From contig JASKOT010000024.1 of NCBI GenBank assembly GCA_032158125.1, positions 1-64,000 on the forward strand: DNA of 64,000 nucleotides. Reading direction: 5' to 3'. The translations under genes were made by a program, and so were the position numbers. This document shows, piece by piece, positions 21,894 through 32,916 of this stretch. The notes below the pieces were generated by a model. The model was not told the DNA's origin and did not search any database. It was given only the letters and a program-made list of their open reading frames with translations. The number at the start of each line of letters is the position of its first letter. Positions within the stretch are counted from its first letter, which is position 1. This DNA is from Papiliotrema nemorosa (lineage: Eukaryota; Basidiomycota; Tremellomycetes; Tremellales; Rhynchogastremaceae).

Positions 21894-22942
21894 TCAATAG
21901 CTAGATTCGTGTTCAGACTCTTCGTCGCTCGCGTTTTCCTTGCCGTCGGGGGCAGTGGTCTGATCGTCAGCTCATACCGATGTCAAGCCCGCTTGACTGA
22001 CCAGTCGATAAAATTCCGCAGCGACAGCATCCTGCGGGTCGATATCTAATGCCTTGACCAACCAGTTCCGCCCATTCTTCATCAAGGCCGCATTGACACT
22101 ATTGCTCGAGAGGCTGGACGAATGTGTCGAGGTGTTTGTTTGTCTGGCTGATTCTGGTTGAGCGAGGTAAAAACATAGCAGACCGGCATAGGTGTGGAGA
22201 GGACCAGAGTTAATGTATGGGTGCGACGGGAGGTATCTATTCATTCAGCCTGATTGCGGCGCGACGGTAAGAGAGGAAGGGCGCACGTTTCCAGCTCTTC
22301 CAAGGCACTGCGGTACTGTTCGTGCTTGATCAAGTTCAATACCAAAGCATGCAGCACTGCAGGTTTCTGGAACGTCAGCTCGAGGAAGTCAGTGGACACT
22401 GTAGCTGGCCCTACATCCTTCTCGCTGATCATCACTCGAAGCTGCCTCAACCATTTCTCGGCATCACGACCGGACCGCTCGATTCCCGTTCCAGGGAGAT
22501 TGTCCGCTTCGGCGTTGAGTATATGAAGAGCCCAATACCAGCGGGATTTCCAGTCGACCTCACGGCATTGGATCTGCAGAGTCAGGAGATGTGATCGTGT
22601 AGTTGACTTTAGGTGGACACACCAGGATGCGCCATGCCCTCTTGGCCCGTGGAATATCGTTCCGAGCCAGACAGACGTGCAGGAGGTCCGTCAAGTTTTG
22701 TATATAGGCAAGGCGGACTGATGTTCGCGGTGCTGTGGGATCATGAGGGCTCAGACCATGTTGAGGCATGTATCGATTAACACTGCTCGACAGGAGACGC
22801 GAAGGAAGAAGCGGGGCAACTTGAGCCATAACATACTCACCGTGGGAAGGTGGATCCGCCGCCACTCGGTCCTACTGAGATCGGGGTCATCGGCGTTATG
22901 ACTTTCAGCCCAAATTGTTATCGCCGATAGGGTATTTGCCAC
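21894..22942 (-). CDS. RRN11: RNA polymerase I-specific initiation factor, Rrn11-like
   Basis: Member of the core factor that recruits RNA polymerase I to the rDNA promoter. Start MANTLSAITIWAESHN at 22942. The family-like core reads LTDLLHVCLARNDIPRAKRAWRIL, then CREVDWKSRWYWALHILNAE across an intron, then EKWLRQLRVMISEKD and VLNLIKHEQYRSALEELET, a helical TPR-like arrangement. A later exon gives NWLVKALDIDPQDAVAAEFYRL, and the last exon after a GTCAGT donor is acidic and ends EHESSY at 21894. I base the name on the R-A-W-x-I-L then R-E-V-D-W pattern of fungal Rrn11; the family diverges strongly, so this is good but not certain. Head-to-head with eL35, with about 190 nt between start codons. 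Confidence 0.72.
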
Positions 22943-23136
22943 CCATCGCCACTCCGCCTGGCTGGCTGGCTGGCGGTCTCCCCTTGCCCTGGGGAGGTGA
23001 GTCTGCGTGTTGGCTGCCCCGTCGCTGGATTTTGCACAAGTTGAATCGCTTCACCACTACCCTTTATCCATCAAGACTTGCGTGAGTCGACTTCATTCTT
23101 CAGTACACTCGTATCTGTGTTGACTGTTCAGCGAAG
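22943..23136. promoter_or_regulatory. Compact divergent promoter, RRN11 / eL35
   Basis: Only 194 nt separate the two start codons. It contains a TGGC/CTGG tetranucleotide run (CCTGGCTGGCTGGCTGGCGG, about 22957-22976). A Pol I factor and a ribosomal protein sharing one promoter suggests joint control of ribosome supply. Confidence 0.6.
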
Positions 23137-23955
23137 ATGTCCAACCCTTCCTCAAGCAAAATCCGAGCGTTCGAGCTGCAGTCCAAGTGGGTGGAATTTA
23201 GTGGAAGAAGGGGGACCGAGTCATTGATGTTTAGGAACAAGCAGGACTTGCTTACTCTCTTGGGAGAGCTCAAGACTGAGCTTTCGTCCCTTCGAGTTCA
23301 GAAGATTGCCGGTGGAAGCGCTAGCAAGTTGAACAAGATGTAGGTGTCACGTTGTTTCTAGGTTTCAAGGTTTTGCAAGGATGTGGAAATGGGATAAAGA
23401 GGTCTGCGATGGGGATGAGAAGGCAGTGTAGAATGTTTTGGCCTGCTTGAGGAACGTGATGGCTTGTGTGGACGCTAGAGGAAGCAGGAGGAGACGTGAG
23501 GCTACGAGGATGAACCAGCATTGAAAGTTCTGCGTTGAGCAGCGGATAGCAGGATTCGGGAGAAGGAAGTTTGGCTTGGATACTGCGACACGACACATCA
23601 CGATTTAGAACCATGTGCTGACAATCCCAGCTCTACCGTCCGAAAATCGATTGCTCGAGTCCTCACCGTCATCAACCAAAAGCAGAGACAAAACCTCCGA
23701 GAGTTCTACAAGAAGTCTAAATGCAAGTCCAACCCCGTCTTTCATGCGATATATCCCTGACATCCAGACACTCCCCTTGACCTCCGATACAAGAAGACCC
23801 GAGCTATCCGACGACGACTCACCTTCAAGGAGAAGTCTGCCATCACGGAGAAGCAACACAAGAAGGACATCCACTTCCCCGCACGAAGTGAGTGTAATCT
23901 ATCCCGAGATGCTGGAGTACATTGCTGACGGGTAGAATTCGCTCTTAAGGCTTAA
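23137..23955 (+). CDS. RPL35: 60S ribosomal protein eL35 (uL29 family)
   Basis: A large-subunit protein near the polypeptide exit tunnel. Spliced reading: [113 protein letters not shown] and the terminal KFALKA, the full family. The intron at 23723-23767 needs a GC donor (T|GCAAGT); with it the conserved [16 protein letters not shown] is restored, whereas reading on reaches a stop. The second intron (about 23342-23628) is about 286 nt, long for this genome; I looked for box C/D or H/ACA signals and saw none convincing. The stop is at 23953-23955. Confidence 0.94.
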
Positions 23956-24362
23956 GAGTTGATGTAGGATGGAGCTCTGGTGTAGGGTCGTGGGATGCGA
24001 CGAGATGTGATGCAGGATACTCTGGATGCATCTGTATAACGACACTGGGTGTTTGTCCTCCTGTGGATTGTGGTTCTTCACCCGTCGAGAAGGGCGATGG
24101 GTTGAAAGGGCGCTTGGAGGTTACTAGGGTTTCAACTACCGATGTTTTCACTGATGGGTCACTCAACGTCAAGACATTGGAAGACATCGGATATTTGGCA
24201 TTATCGCATCACGACACCGCGAGTCGCGCAATCACAGACACTGTCGCACTATTCATCAAGCCTTCATTCAACACCAAGAGATATATTTCTAGCCACCACC
24301 GAGCATGCTCCAAGTAATGTAGACTGTTGGCGTTATCATCACCCCATCAATGCTGCGACCCT
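23956..24362. other. Convergent intergenic region
   Basis: About 400 nt between eL35 and the first Zn2Cys6 gene. Short frames on both strands have no domains. Nothing further seen. Confidence 0.4.
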
Positions 24363-25427
24363 TCAATGTCGGCGTCCGACCATTCTACGAGGGTTTTGAC
24401 GTGGCCGTGGTTTTGCGGAACGCTCCCGACACTCAGTCCCGCTTTTGGTGCAGGTCCCGCACGGGAACCGACGATCACACTTCTTCTTGTTGCGGAAGCA
24501 AGAAGCACAGGCGAGTTTGAGCGTGCTCCCAGCAGAAGCACTAGTACCCTTGATCGTGTTAGCCTGGCCTTGGATATCGTCGGAGAACAGCTGTTCGAGA
24601 TACTCGATTCGGGCCTTTATGGAACATCCTTGCGTGATATCAAAACCTCGTCTTCTTGCTTGGGTGATCAACTCATCGACGGTCACTCCCGAAAGGTGCG
24701 CTATGCCTTGTGTGATTCTTTCTAGCTGATCGGCCTGTTTGTCTGCGTTTGATCGGAGCAACTCAGTACCATCATGACAGCCTTCCTCGGCGTCCACCAT
24801 GTCAATGTCGGGCTCCCCATCCGCATCTTGATCACTAGCATAACCGTAGACAAACCCACGCTGTTTCGAAATTGGAGGGCACCGTGCGGTGTGCGCGTAG
24901 GACAAAGTATCCCATGGAATGGAATCAGTCACCCGGTCACAATCGCTGAGCAGTGCAGGCTGTCGCAAGGTAGGATCCTCCGCTTCAAGATCTGGAAACA
25001 ACGTCTCGTCGTATTGATGACGTGGCTGCTGGAATGAGTCAAGGGGATCGCGCGGGAAGGGATCTTGCCCAGATGGTGCCCATGGAAATTTCATGATGTA
25101 CCCCATCGATGCTCGGGGTATCACAGGATCGCTATTGGCCGTAGGATGGATATCACCATCGAACACAGGTGCTGTCGATGTCGGGGAGTCACTGATATAC
25201 CGCCTGGGACACATCCCGTCAAATTCGGGTGACATCTGTGGTGGGTCAGTCGTGAGATGATGGGTAGCGTTTGAGGATTTTTTCAAGGGCTCGCACCTGA
25301 AACTCACGCTTGACGCTTGTGTACTTTCAGAGCACGAATGGGGATGATCCAGAGGAAGGTCGTCGAATTTGATGGTGGGTCCCAGAAAGTCAAAGGACAA
25401 ACGTTCTTCGGCATGATCAAGCGACAT
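24363..25427 (-). CDS. Zn2Cys6 protein with C-terminal zinc cluster (gene 1)
   Basis: Start MSLDHAEERLSF at 25427, stop after RRMVGRRH. A fungal Zn2Cys6 binuclear cluster lies near the C-terminus: CASCFRNKKKC then DRRFPCGTCTKSGTEC, giving C-x2-C-x6-C-x5-C-x2-C-x6-C. In most fungal activators the cluster is N-terminal and followed by a large fungal transcription-factor domain; here the roughly 300 residues before it are acidic and Ser/Pro-rich with a predicted helical stretch just upstream (ADQLERITQGIAHLSGVTVD). A 72 nt sequence at 25236-25307 has intron signals (GTGAGT, CTGAC, CACAG) but no stop and a length divisible by three, so two protein forms are possible. Probably a nuclear DNA-binding protein; targets unknown. 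Confidence 0.75.
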   Translation of the reverse strand: MSLDHAEERLSFDFLGPTIKFDDLPLDHPHSCSESTQASSVSFRCEPLKKSSNATHHLTTDPPQMSPEFDGMCPRRYISDSPTSTAPVFDGDIHPTANSDPVIPRASMGYIMKFPWAPSGQDPFPRDPLDSFQQPRHQYDETLFPDLEAEDPTLRQPALLSDCDRVTDSIPWDTLSYAHTARCPPISKQRGFVYGYASDQDADGEPDIDMVDAEEGCHDGTELLRSNADKQADQLERITQGIAHLSGVTVDELITQARRRGFDITQGCSIKARIEYLEQLFSDDIQGQANTIKGTSASAGSTLKLACASCFRNKKKCDRRFPCGTCTKSGTECRERSAKPRPRQNPRRMVGRRH

Positions 25428-26485
25428 TATCCGAGCGTACCGTTCTGTATGGTGAGGTATGATGTGCGATAGAATGATAATTATGGCGAGTCGACTGTAT
25501 ATCTAGTGTGTGGAGATGGGGAGAGCGTGTGCTTACTTGCTATCTGCCCTGGGGGTATACTGTGCTGTAAATGTATCGTGCACCTAGCTAGGGACCAAGA
25601 CAGCCACGAAGACGCGTTCGAGCGCCGACGGCTCCTCTCCTTTGCTGACGCATCCTTTCACCTCTCACATGCTAGTTGGAGTCAGAAGCCTGTGACCCGT
25701 CAGAAACGCGATCGGACCGTTATACAGCGAGTTCACTCGACATAAACTAAGAAACGTGGGTATCTTATGTATGGCGATGAGCTATCGTCTCGGTCTACAG
25801 TGGCGACGTGCTGCAAGGCTGAGATCCACTCACTGTAGCAAATGATGAACACATCGACGACGCAGTGACGTGCCACTCCTCAATGTGAGCTACTGATGAG
25901 AGACAAGCCTCGGACTTCCTGTCGATACTGTACATCGCCACACCGCGTAAGAGGTCAGTCGAAATTTGCTCCAGGTCGTCGGTGGCGATGTTAATGGGCG
26001 GGGACCGAGCGTTCTGGTTTCCGCCTCGATTGACGTCTTCGCACTGTCCGTCTTTGTCCTAGCAGGCATTATGTGAGCCTGAACCCGGAACTCAGGGATC
26101 CCTGATGGAGCGATGAGGTTGGAATTTCGGTGAAATTCGGTGCACATGACGCGATGCTGACCTGGAGTGTAGTGCTTAGCATGTCCCCAGAAGCCTGCAA
26201 GGGCTGTGCGCTGCAAGCGTTGACACCTATCAAGATACGATCAATCCCAGCTCCTGCTACGTTGGAAGCCAATGACAGGTCCACGACCAACAGAAGGGTG
26301 TGGGACATTTCAGTAACAATTTACTGGCTATTTGTACGAGTACTGAAGTATGTATGTACGGTGCGAAAGGCTTGGTTGCGCATTGCTAGGAGGACAAAAG
26401 GAGCAGGCGAGTTTCGAATTCCGATCACGAGAAGGTTTGCCTACGGAAGTCCTGCGAAGTCATTTGTATTTCCAACTCCTCCCTC
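25428..26485. other. Gene-poor region between the two Zn2Cys6 genes
   Basis: About 1.06 kb between the start of gene 1 and the stop of gene 2 (both minus strand). Open frames such as 26130-26495 plus and 25890-26216 minus show no domain and no paired splice signals. No repeat or transposon end is visible. It may be a long promoter for gene 1. Confidence 0.4.
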
Positions 26486-27161
26486 CTATGGGTAGCACTC
26501 CTTCTTTCTGCCTTTAGAGCAAGTGCCGCATGGAACGTGGCGATCGCACTTTCTTTTCGAAGTCTGACAAGGTTGACAGGGCGACGCATACATAGTCATC
26601 TCTGATGGACTGCCGTCAGGGCCTGTCGTCACCACCTTTAAGAATCGCTCCTTCTCGCCATCCACCCCAGCAGCAGTAGGCTGAAACCTGCGAGACGCTA
26701 TCAAGGCGTGAGGAGTTCCAAGCTTGACGACCCTGCGCAGACTCGACTCGTGAGATGTGAGACCTTGCAGCGTACGATGCTCCTCCGTGAACCCCCATTT
26801 TCTCGCTTCAGAGATGCCGTTCGAAACCAAATTTTGCAGTTTGGTAACGTACTCAGATATGTGATTCCAGGCTGCTCCATCTTCGTCTGGCGACTCTGTC
26901 TCGAGCAAGTAACGCACATCGTCCATTGAGCACCTAAGATTCCAGGCGTCATACGGTTTGAGAACGTACGTACCTTCCTGCTGGTCTGTGTCGATCACAA
27001 GGGTGAGAGAGTCCACTGTCGCCTTGAGCTCTCTATGCCAATCGACTCCAAGAAGGTTATCGGCGCTCATCTGATAATCAATGCGGTGATCAGATGGACA
27101 AAGAGACCACGGAGGCGCAGCTTACGATCTCGCCGTCTGGGAAGGCATATGCGCTGTCCAT
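26486..27161 (-). CDS. Zn2Cys6 protein with C-terminal zinc cluster (gene 2)
   Basis: A small protein of about 200 residues. A first exon starts at 27161 (MDSAYAFPDGEI) and joins in phase through a GTAAGC intron to MSADNLLGVDWHREL. The zinc cluster is at the extreme C-terminus: CQPCQTSKRKC then DRHVPCGTCSKGRKKEC, with only YP after it, giving C-x2-C-x6-C-x5-C-x2-C-x6-C. Upstream is a mainly helical region (AAWNHISEYVTKLQNLVSNG). It shares with gene 1 the unusual C-terminal position, the KKC/KRKCDR core and the PCGTC segment. It has no middle homology domain. A possible extra short intron inside VLKPYDAWN is not resolved. Likely DNA-binding; role unknown. Confidence 0.7.
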
Positions 27162-28189
27162 ACTGTTCCTGTGGCTTTCAGTGATGGTGAGAATGTCCGA
27201 GAAGGGTCAGGGTTTGGGGAAGGAAGGTATACTGCGCAGACCGAGCGGTTCTCTTGTCAAATGAGTGCAACAAAGAATTGGCCCATGAAAACTCGGTATT
27301 TATATGTGAGTGCAACCTCCGACCAGGAATATCCGAAGAGGTACTGTAAAGCAAACGCACCGGACTCGCCTGTCCCACGCATCCTTTGACGCTCGTCCCT
27401 GGACACCATCCACGTAATACCTGGGAGTCTAGCTCATATGAACCGGCCCAGCGGCAGGACCGAGGACTGTACAGGAGCTCTCACCTGCCCACAGGAGTGG
27501 TTTGTCCGGACGCTCACAAAGCCGGAAGCCCTACAAGGGATCGCATCCTTTCAGGCTTCTCTGCGAATCTGCACGGGAGGAATATCAGAAGTCCTGAGCA
27601 CGGGCATGGAGTAGGAAGCATCATCGGATTTCCAGTGATTTATTCGTTGTGGGTACATAGTAGAAGCAAGGACAATGAAGCGCTAGTGGCGAGGGAGACT
27701 CGGCGCTGTGAGCTCCTTGGAGCATTGGGCTCCTCTAGGCGAGCACCTTGCACTTATACATGCAGCTTGCAGTTTTCGTCGGCCGGAGATACACCTTCTG
27801 ACGGGAAAGGAGTCGAACGGGTGCAAGCGCACTAATGCTGCTCACTTTGTTCTTCTGTCTGTCATCGCACACGGGAAGCTTCAAGGCATAATCATTCACG
27901 ATCTTGTGAGATGGAGACCTATCAATAAGGGAGATAACGCTTCAATAGCTGATGGATGATGAGTCGGTATTTCTTTTTCTCGCAGTACTCATCGTATAGG
28001 CAACTCTATAACTATCGCAGAAAACATGCATGCGTCCTCCTGCCAGGTTGGGCGTATTAGAAGGGGGAGTGGGTGTTTCAGACATTTGATTCCGCTATTC
28101 GATGTTACATCAACCGGTTCACCTCCAAGCCGTTCATTGCATTTCATTCCATTCGTCTCTACCTGTCACCTCGAGTCCCGGTGCTCGCC
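27162..28189. other. Divergent region upstream of TAF7, no supported gene
   Basis: About 1.03 kb between the second Zn2Cys6 gene and TAF7. A 149-codon plus-strand frame at 27386-27835 has no domain and its composition looks random. I searched for tRNA-like arms here and did not find a convincing cloverleaf. Confidence 0.4.
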
Positions 28190-30644
28190 ATGGAGCCGCC
28201 GGTATGGACACCAAACTCATCCGAGGGAGCTTCGTCCTACTCGCAGCAAGTCCCGGGCGATTCGGCACCTGCAGGAACCTCCTACTTCCCTTCGCATTCT
28301 ACCCCGCGGGCTGAAGCTGGTCCCTCCTCCATCACGCTCGACTCTCCCCCATCTCATCACCCTGCGACCCTAGTGGACCCTTCAAAGCCTTTCGCGCAGC
28401 CTTCGACCTCACTGGATACGATTGAGGTATCGGTTGAGGCTGCTTCTGATTCAAACCTTAACTCTGGAGGAAGCAGGGGTCGAGGTCGCGGTGGTATGTC
28501 TGGTGGATCGATGAGGAGAGGCAGAGGTCAAGGAGGTGCAGGTGGAGGTTGGAGAGGGAGAGGCGGCTCGCGCGTTCGAGGTGGACCGGCTGCTGCCGCG
28601 GGAGCGAGGAGGTCATCTCGGATTCCAGTATCCATCAATCCAGCTTCAAAGACTGGTGGGGCTGTTCCGAAATTGAAGTTTACAGTGAAGGGCAAGACGG
28701 GTGGAGATACAAATATGTCCCCCTTTGGACCTTATGATCGGGAGTTGGATGAGGATCCTAGTGAACCTCTTCAGTTTGAAGAACAATTCATACTACGGGT
28801 ACCGAAGGAGGTGGCCGATGGACCTAACGGATTGAGGGAGATCCTCAAGGGGAAAGGCAAGGGATGGGAGAGTGTGGAGTTCAAGTTCTTAGGTGGGTGT
28901 TACATGGACCTTTCATCTTCGAATAGGTGTATTGATAGACAGACTCTAGACGAGCGGCATTCAAGATCAACGGAGTGACTTACAGCTCGAAACTGGTGGA
29001 TCTACCTTGTATAATAGAATCGCAAAAGACGTTCGATTCGAGACATCTATTCAAGGTCGCCGATATATCTCAAATGTTGGTCGTGGAGAAACCAGTCAAG
29101 GAGGAGAGTAGCATCACCAAGGGACCGCTGGTACACGATGATTACTTTTGGCCTCATGGTGTCACCCCTCCCTTGCGGCATGTCAGGAAGCGGAGATTCA
29201 GGAAGAGACTGTCCAAGCGAGCGATTGAAATGGTTGAAGAGCAAGTGGACGAGCTAATGGAGGCGGACAAAGCGGCTGAAGAGGTTGCTTGGGGTGGGTT
29301 CAGCGCAAATGCACAGTGCTTCTGAAGGCTAATAATCAGATACGGTGGAAGCGCATCAGGATCCAGAAATACCAGATGAGTATTACATCAACTATGATCC
29401 CAACAATCCCTACGGAGCGTGGAACGTGCATGGCTCGGAAGCGGGCGACTCGGAGTTCTACGAAGATCCTGGGAGTGTGGCACCTACCGAGGGATGGACC
29501 GAAGGGGAGGACGGGTATGGCGAGGGCGAATATGACGATGAATTCGAGGAAGGAGAAGAGTTTGATGCGTAAGTCGTTGCTACATACCAAAATGATCACT
29601 TACCTTCTAGGGAGCTCGCGGCTGCTCTTGCCGGTAATGACGATGATCAAGGTGAAGATGGTGGCTCCGAAGATGGCCTATCCGCGGACGAAGAGGAAGA
29701 AGACGATGATGGAAACAAGTCGGACGAAGATGACGAGGAGACAAGCGAGAAGAAGTCAAAGATCAAGTCTATCACTTCGGAGATCAAGGCGTTGGAATCT
29801 CTGATTGAGAAAAAGAAATCGACCTTTACTAGAGGTAATGCCATCATGGAGGTAAGCTGACTCACGCGCATGCGCGCTGGCGCTGACGCGGTAGAAACGA
29901 TTCAACGAGACTATGCGAGGTCTCGAGGAGGATGTAAAGATGAAGGAGGAAGCGAGACAGGCCCTAATCGATGAACTAGAGGAGGCTTCGGCGCTCAAGC
30001 GGGAACACTTGCCTCAGCCTGGAGTGGGACCTGCCGGAAACGATGAAGGGGATGTTGACATGGACGATGATTTGGGTACCGGCACTGGAACGGGAACTCC
30101 GGCATTCACACCCGGTATAACGCCTGGACCTGGCAAGGATTCCGGCGTCAACACCGACCAAGAAGAGGCGTACGATGAGGATGATGATCTATTTGGCGAA
30201 GGTTCGGGCGACGAGGCAGACTATGCAGCGACACCCACAGAAGCGGGTGATGGGTACAGTCCAGCGCCTCAACAGGTGACCAGTGGAGGCGCAAATGGCG
30301 ACGATGGCGAAGATGGAGATGCGGATGGCGAAGGGGACGTCGAGATGGATGAGGAGGGCGAGGACGAAGATGAAATGGCAATGATGCTCCAGTTTGCGCT
30401 GAATGACGACACCAAAGGAGATCAAGCAGCTTCGAGTCCGGCAGTATTTGCCAACAATGCACCGGACGAGATGGCTCAGGCAAATGCGACGGCAGCGTTG
30501 GAGAGCTTTGCAACGCAGGGTCTATTGGACGGTGCGCAAAGCGGCGGCGGCTTTGGAGTCGAGGGCGGAGTTGGCATGCGACGCTTGGCTACTGGTGCAG
30601 AAGCAGGAGACGATGACGATAGCAGTGATGACAGTGACGATTGA
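28190..30644 (+). CDS. TAF7: TFIID subunit TAF7 (TAFII55)
   Basis: A subunit of general transcription factor TFIID. Start MEPPVWTPNSSEG at 28190. The TAFII55 domain runs from LQFEEQFILRVPKEVADG through VEFKFL, then across an intron (28893-28942) to DSRRAAFKINGVTYSSKLVD, LPCIIESQKTFD and DISQMLVVEKPVKEE, ending near YFWPHGVTPPLRHVRKRRFR. After this come YINYDPNNPYGAWNVHG, long acidic runs, a predicted coiled coil (EIKALESLIEKKKSTFTRG and KRFNETMRGLEEDVKMKEEA) and a Ser/Asp tail. The N-terminus carries an RGG-type stretch (RGRGRGGMSGG, RRGRGQGG, GGWRGRGG) that is not part of the core family. Four or more introns. Confidence 0.92.
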
Positions 30645-30774
30645 GACGCGCCTTACTGGGACCACTCTCATGTTGTATATGAATTTTTGGCCTGTATTAT
30701 AGCATAAATGCATTATCGTAAAGCGCGAAATGACTGCTACGAGAAGTCATGCCAGCGCACGCTCTCGGGTCTAT

Positions 30775-32598
30775 CTACCATCCTCCAACACCAAGACCAG
30801 TCTCGTCGGATTTGTTGAACATTGCCTTGAGATCGATACCTCCGCTTGTGGGCGGTGCGGCTGAAGCATCATCCAACTTTGATGCACCTTTTCGTTTCTC
30901 CCTCTTGCCTTTACTGGCTTTGGCCGACTCCACGCCGTGTCCAACTTCGACGACTCCATACACTCCGGTCTCGTTTTGTGAATGACGATGAGCCTTGTCA
31001 GAAGTGAGAGCAGACGGATCGGCAGCCTTTGTCGAGGGCATGGGAACATTTGACGAAGCGACCTTGACCGACTTCGATTTTACCGCTTCCGAGTCGTGCT
31101 TTGCCCGCTTGGATGCTGATCGATCTTCTTTGCCTGTAGATGCATGGCTCTTGGGTGTCGATTCTCCCTTACCACCGACATTTGCTGATTTCGGCGTTGT
31201 GGTCGTGCCCTCTCCGATTTCAGCATCGACCCCTCTCTTCCTCTTCTTCTCCTTGGATCCATCCTTGACAATATCCTTGTACCCTTTGACCGTGGTGATA
31301 TCCTTCTCCGCTCCATCATCTCCTTCTTTGGTCCCATCGCCCCACTGCCTCATTTTAGTCGTACCCGCATCGTTGGTCCCTGTCGGTCTAGCCTTTTCCT
31401 TGTCTCTCTTCTTATTCTTGCTCTTTTTTGGTACCGGCTCGTGCTTTTTCTTCTCTACCACCCGTTTATTATCCACAATCTGCAACTTGGGCATAGACCC
31501 ATATCCCTGTAGAGCCTCCACATAGTCTGGCTTGGTGGTCGTTAAAGGATTGTGGTGCAGTGTCAAACTTCGAAGATTGGGCATTCGGGCGGATTTGAAT
31601 AGCGATAACACCTTTTCGTCGAGAGAACAACTCCCTACGTCTAACGATTCGAGTCCGAGTCCACGTCGAGAGTCTGAAGGAGACAAGGAAGACATGGGTC
31701 CTGTTCCCCATTCGACCACGTGAGAGGGGAGTGAAGTGAGCAATGGGAGATTGTTCATTTTGATATCGTGCAAGAGGGGGAGGGAGGATAAATCGGGTAG
31801 AGATGTCGATCCGACACGCGGACAATGAGAGAAGGTGAGCTTGGTGAGGTGGATGAGGGTGCTGAGGTCGGGAATGGAGGTTAGGTTGGGAGAATGCGAT
31901 ATGACTGGGTATCAGCGGTCTTCCTCCGTAAATGGTCATATTGCCATACTGAGAGAGTTGAGTTCAGGCCATGAGGATATGATCTCGCCGTCAAGGGTCT
32001 TCCATGGATTGTTCATAGCTACCAGAGCTTTGAGATTCTCCAGTCCTTTCAGCTCTGATGGTATCTTGTTCAACCCACACTCGTTGATATTGAGCACTGC
32101 GCATCAACTTCTACCCGCCTTGATCATATGTCGTAACTTACCCGTGAGCTCTGTCAGCGTTCCAACAGGGGACCAATCCGCTATCTCGCATCCCGAGAGA
32201 CTCAACCATCTCACCCCGCTCCCTCTTAGCCATTCCACATCGGTCACTCGGCTATTGGTCAAGTCCACCCGGGTTATACCCTCCAAAGAAGCAGGCGGGA
32301 GGTCGCATGGCCAGACCAACGCATGGGCACTACGAATAGCCTTTGGCTTGTAGAGCTCCGGATCACGAGATTGTTCTTCAGGTGCTGATCGTTCTTTCTT
32401 CTTTTGGGCCGAAGGCCGAGGCGTAGATGGTCCTGGTTCGTTTGGGTCTGTGAGGTGTTTCGACTTGGACTTGGACTTGGACTTCGATTTGGATTTCTTC
32501 GCCTCCTGTCGAGCGGCTTGTTCGGCAAGAGCGGCGGCCCTGGCGGCCTTTTCGGCCTGTTCTTGCCTCTTCTTACTTCTCGCTGCGCCCTTGTCCAT
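30775..32598 (-). CDS. Leucine-rich repeat protein with Lys-rich tail
   Basis: Start MDKGAARSKKRQEQAEK at 32598. A basic, Ala/Lys-rich N-terminus contains a run of Ser-Lys dipeptides, followed by LRR units: ITRVDLTNSRVTDVEWL, VRWLSLSGCEIADW, VLNINECGLNKIPSELKGL, ENLKALVAMNNPWKTL, LTSIPDLSTLIHLTKL and LRSLTLHHNPLTTTKPDY. The last is followed by a cap-like stretch LQIVDNKRVVEKKK. The C-terminal third is Lys/Ser/Thr-rich with several nuclear-localisation-like runs (KKSKNKKRDKEK, KEKKRKRG) and ends GVGGW. Exons are joined at 32100 and about 31910 by short introns. Fungal LRR proteins of this shape occur in nuclei; the exact function is unknown. Confidence 0.75.
32461..32496 (-). repeat. GACTTG hexamer run encoding Ser-Lys repeats
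   Basis: GACTTG-type hexamers repeat about six times with slight decay at the right end. On the coding minus strand they give alternating Ser-Lys in the N-terminus of the LRR protein. Likely to vary in length between strains. Confidence 0.8.
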
Positions 32599-32916
32599 CG
32601 TGTGCGACGCTGTAAAAATGTTAGGCAGTGGAAGTCTACAGGTCAACGGCGTGAAATCTCGAAATGTCAAAGTCACGTGACTATTGGCAGCAAGAGGTGG
32701 ACGAGAAAGTCGAAAGTCAGTTCCTTCTCTGGCCCTTTGCATCTCTCAAATCACCTCTACTACGCGTCGCTCTCGCGCCTTATTTCAATACTCTCGAGCA
32801 AAAACCAACGCCAGAAAGCTACGCCGGTGGTCTAAGCAAGTCTCTCCGCGCATCGCAACTGGAAATCCGCGGCACCTTCAACCGATACCGACTTCCCCTT
32901 CCTCCCTCTCGACACA
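32599..32916. promoter_or_regulatory. Divergent promoter region, LRR protein / bL9m
   Basis: About 320 nt between two start codons. It includes the 12-bp palindrome AGTCACGTGACT at 32671-32682 and CT-rich leader sequence before the bL9m ATG. Confidence 0.5.
32671..32682. promoter_or_regulatory. 12-bp palindrome AGTCACGTGACT (E-box core)
   Basis: A perfect palindrome around CACGTG in a divergent promoter, 73 nt upstream of the LRR start. TCACGTGA-type sites are classical targets of Cbf1/USF-like bHLH proteins. Confidence 0.55.

Noticed and set aside
23342..23628. snoRNA in the long eL35 intron
   Set aside because: A GTGATGG box C-like string is present, but I found no properly spaced box D, no terminal stem and no H/ACA pair.
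27386..27835. 149-codon plus-strand frame upstream of TAF7
   Set aside because: No domain and random-looking composition; overlapping frames of similar length are present, as expected in GC-rich DNA.
27162..28189. A tRNA gene in the TAF7 upstream region
   Set aside because: Short TTCGA-like strings occur but no paired acceptor, D and T arms could be assembled by eye.
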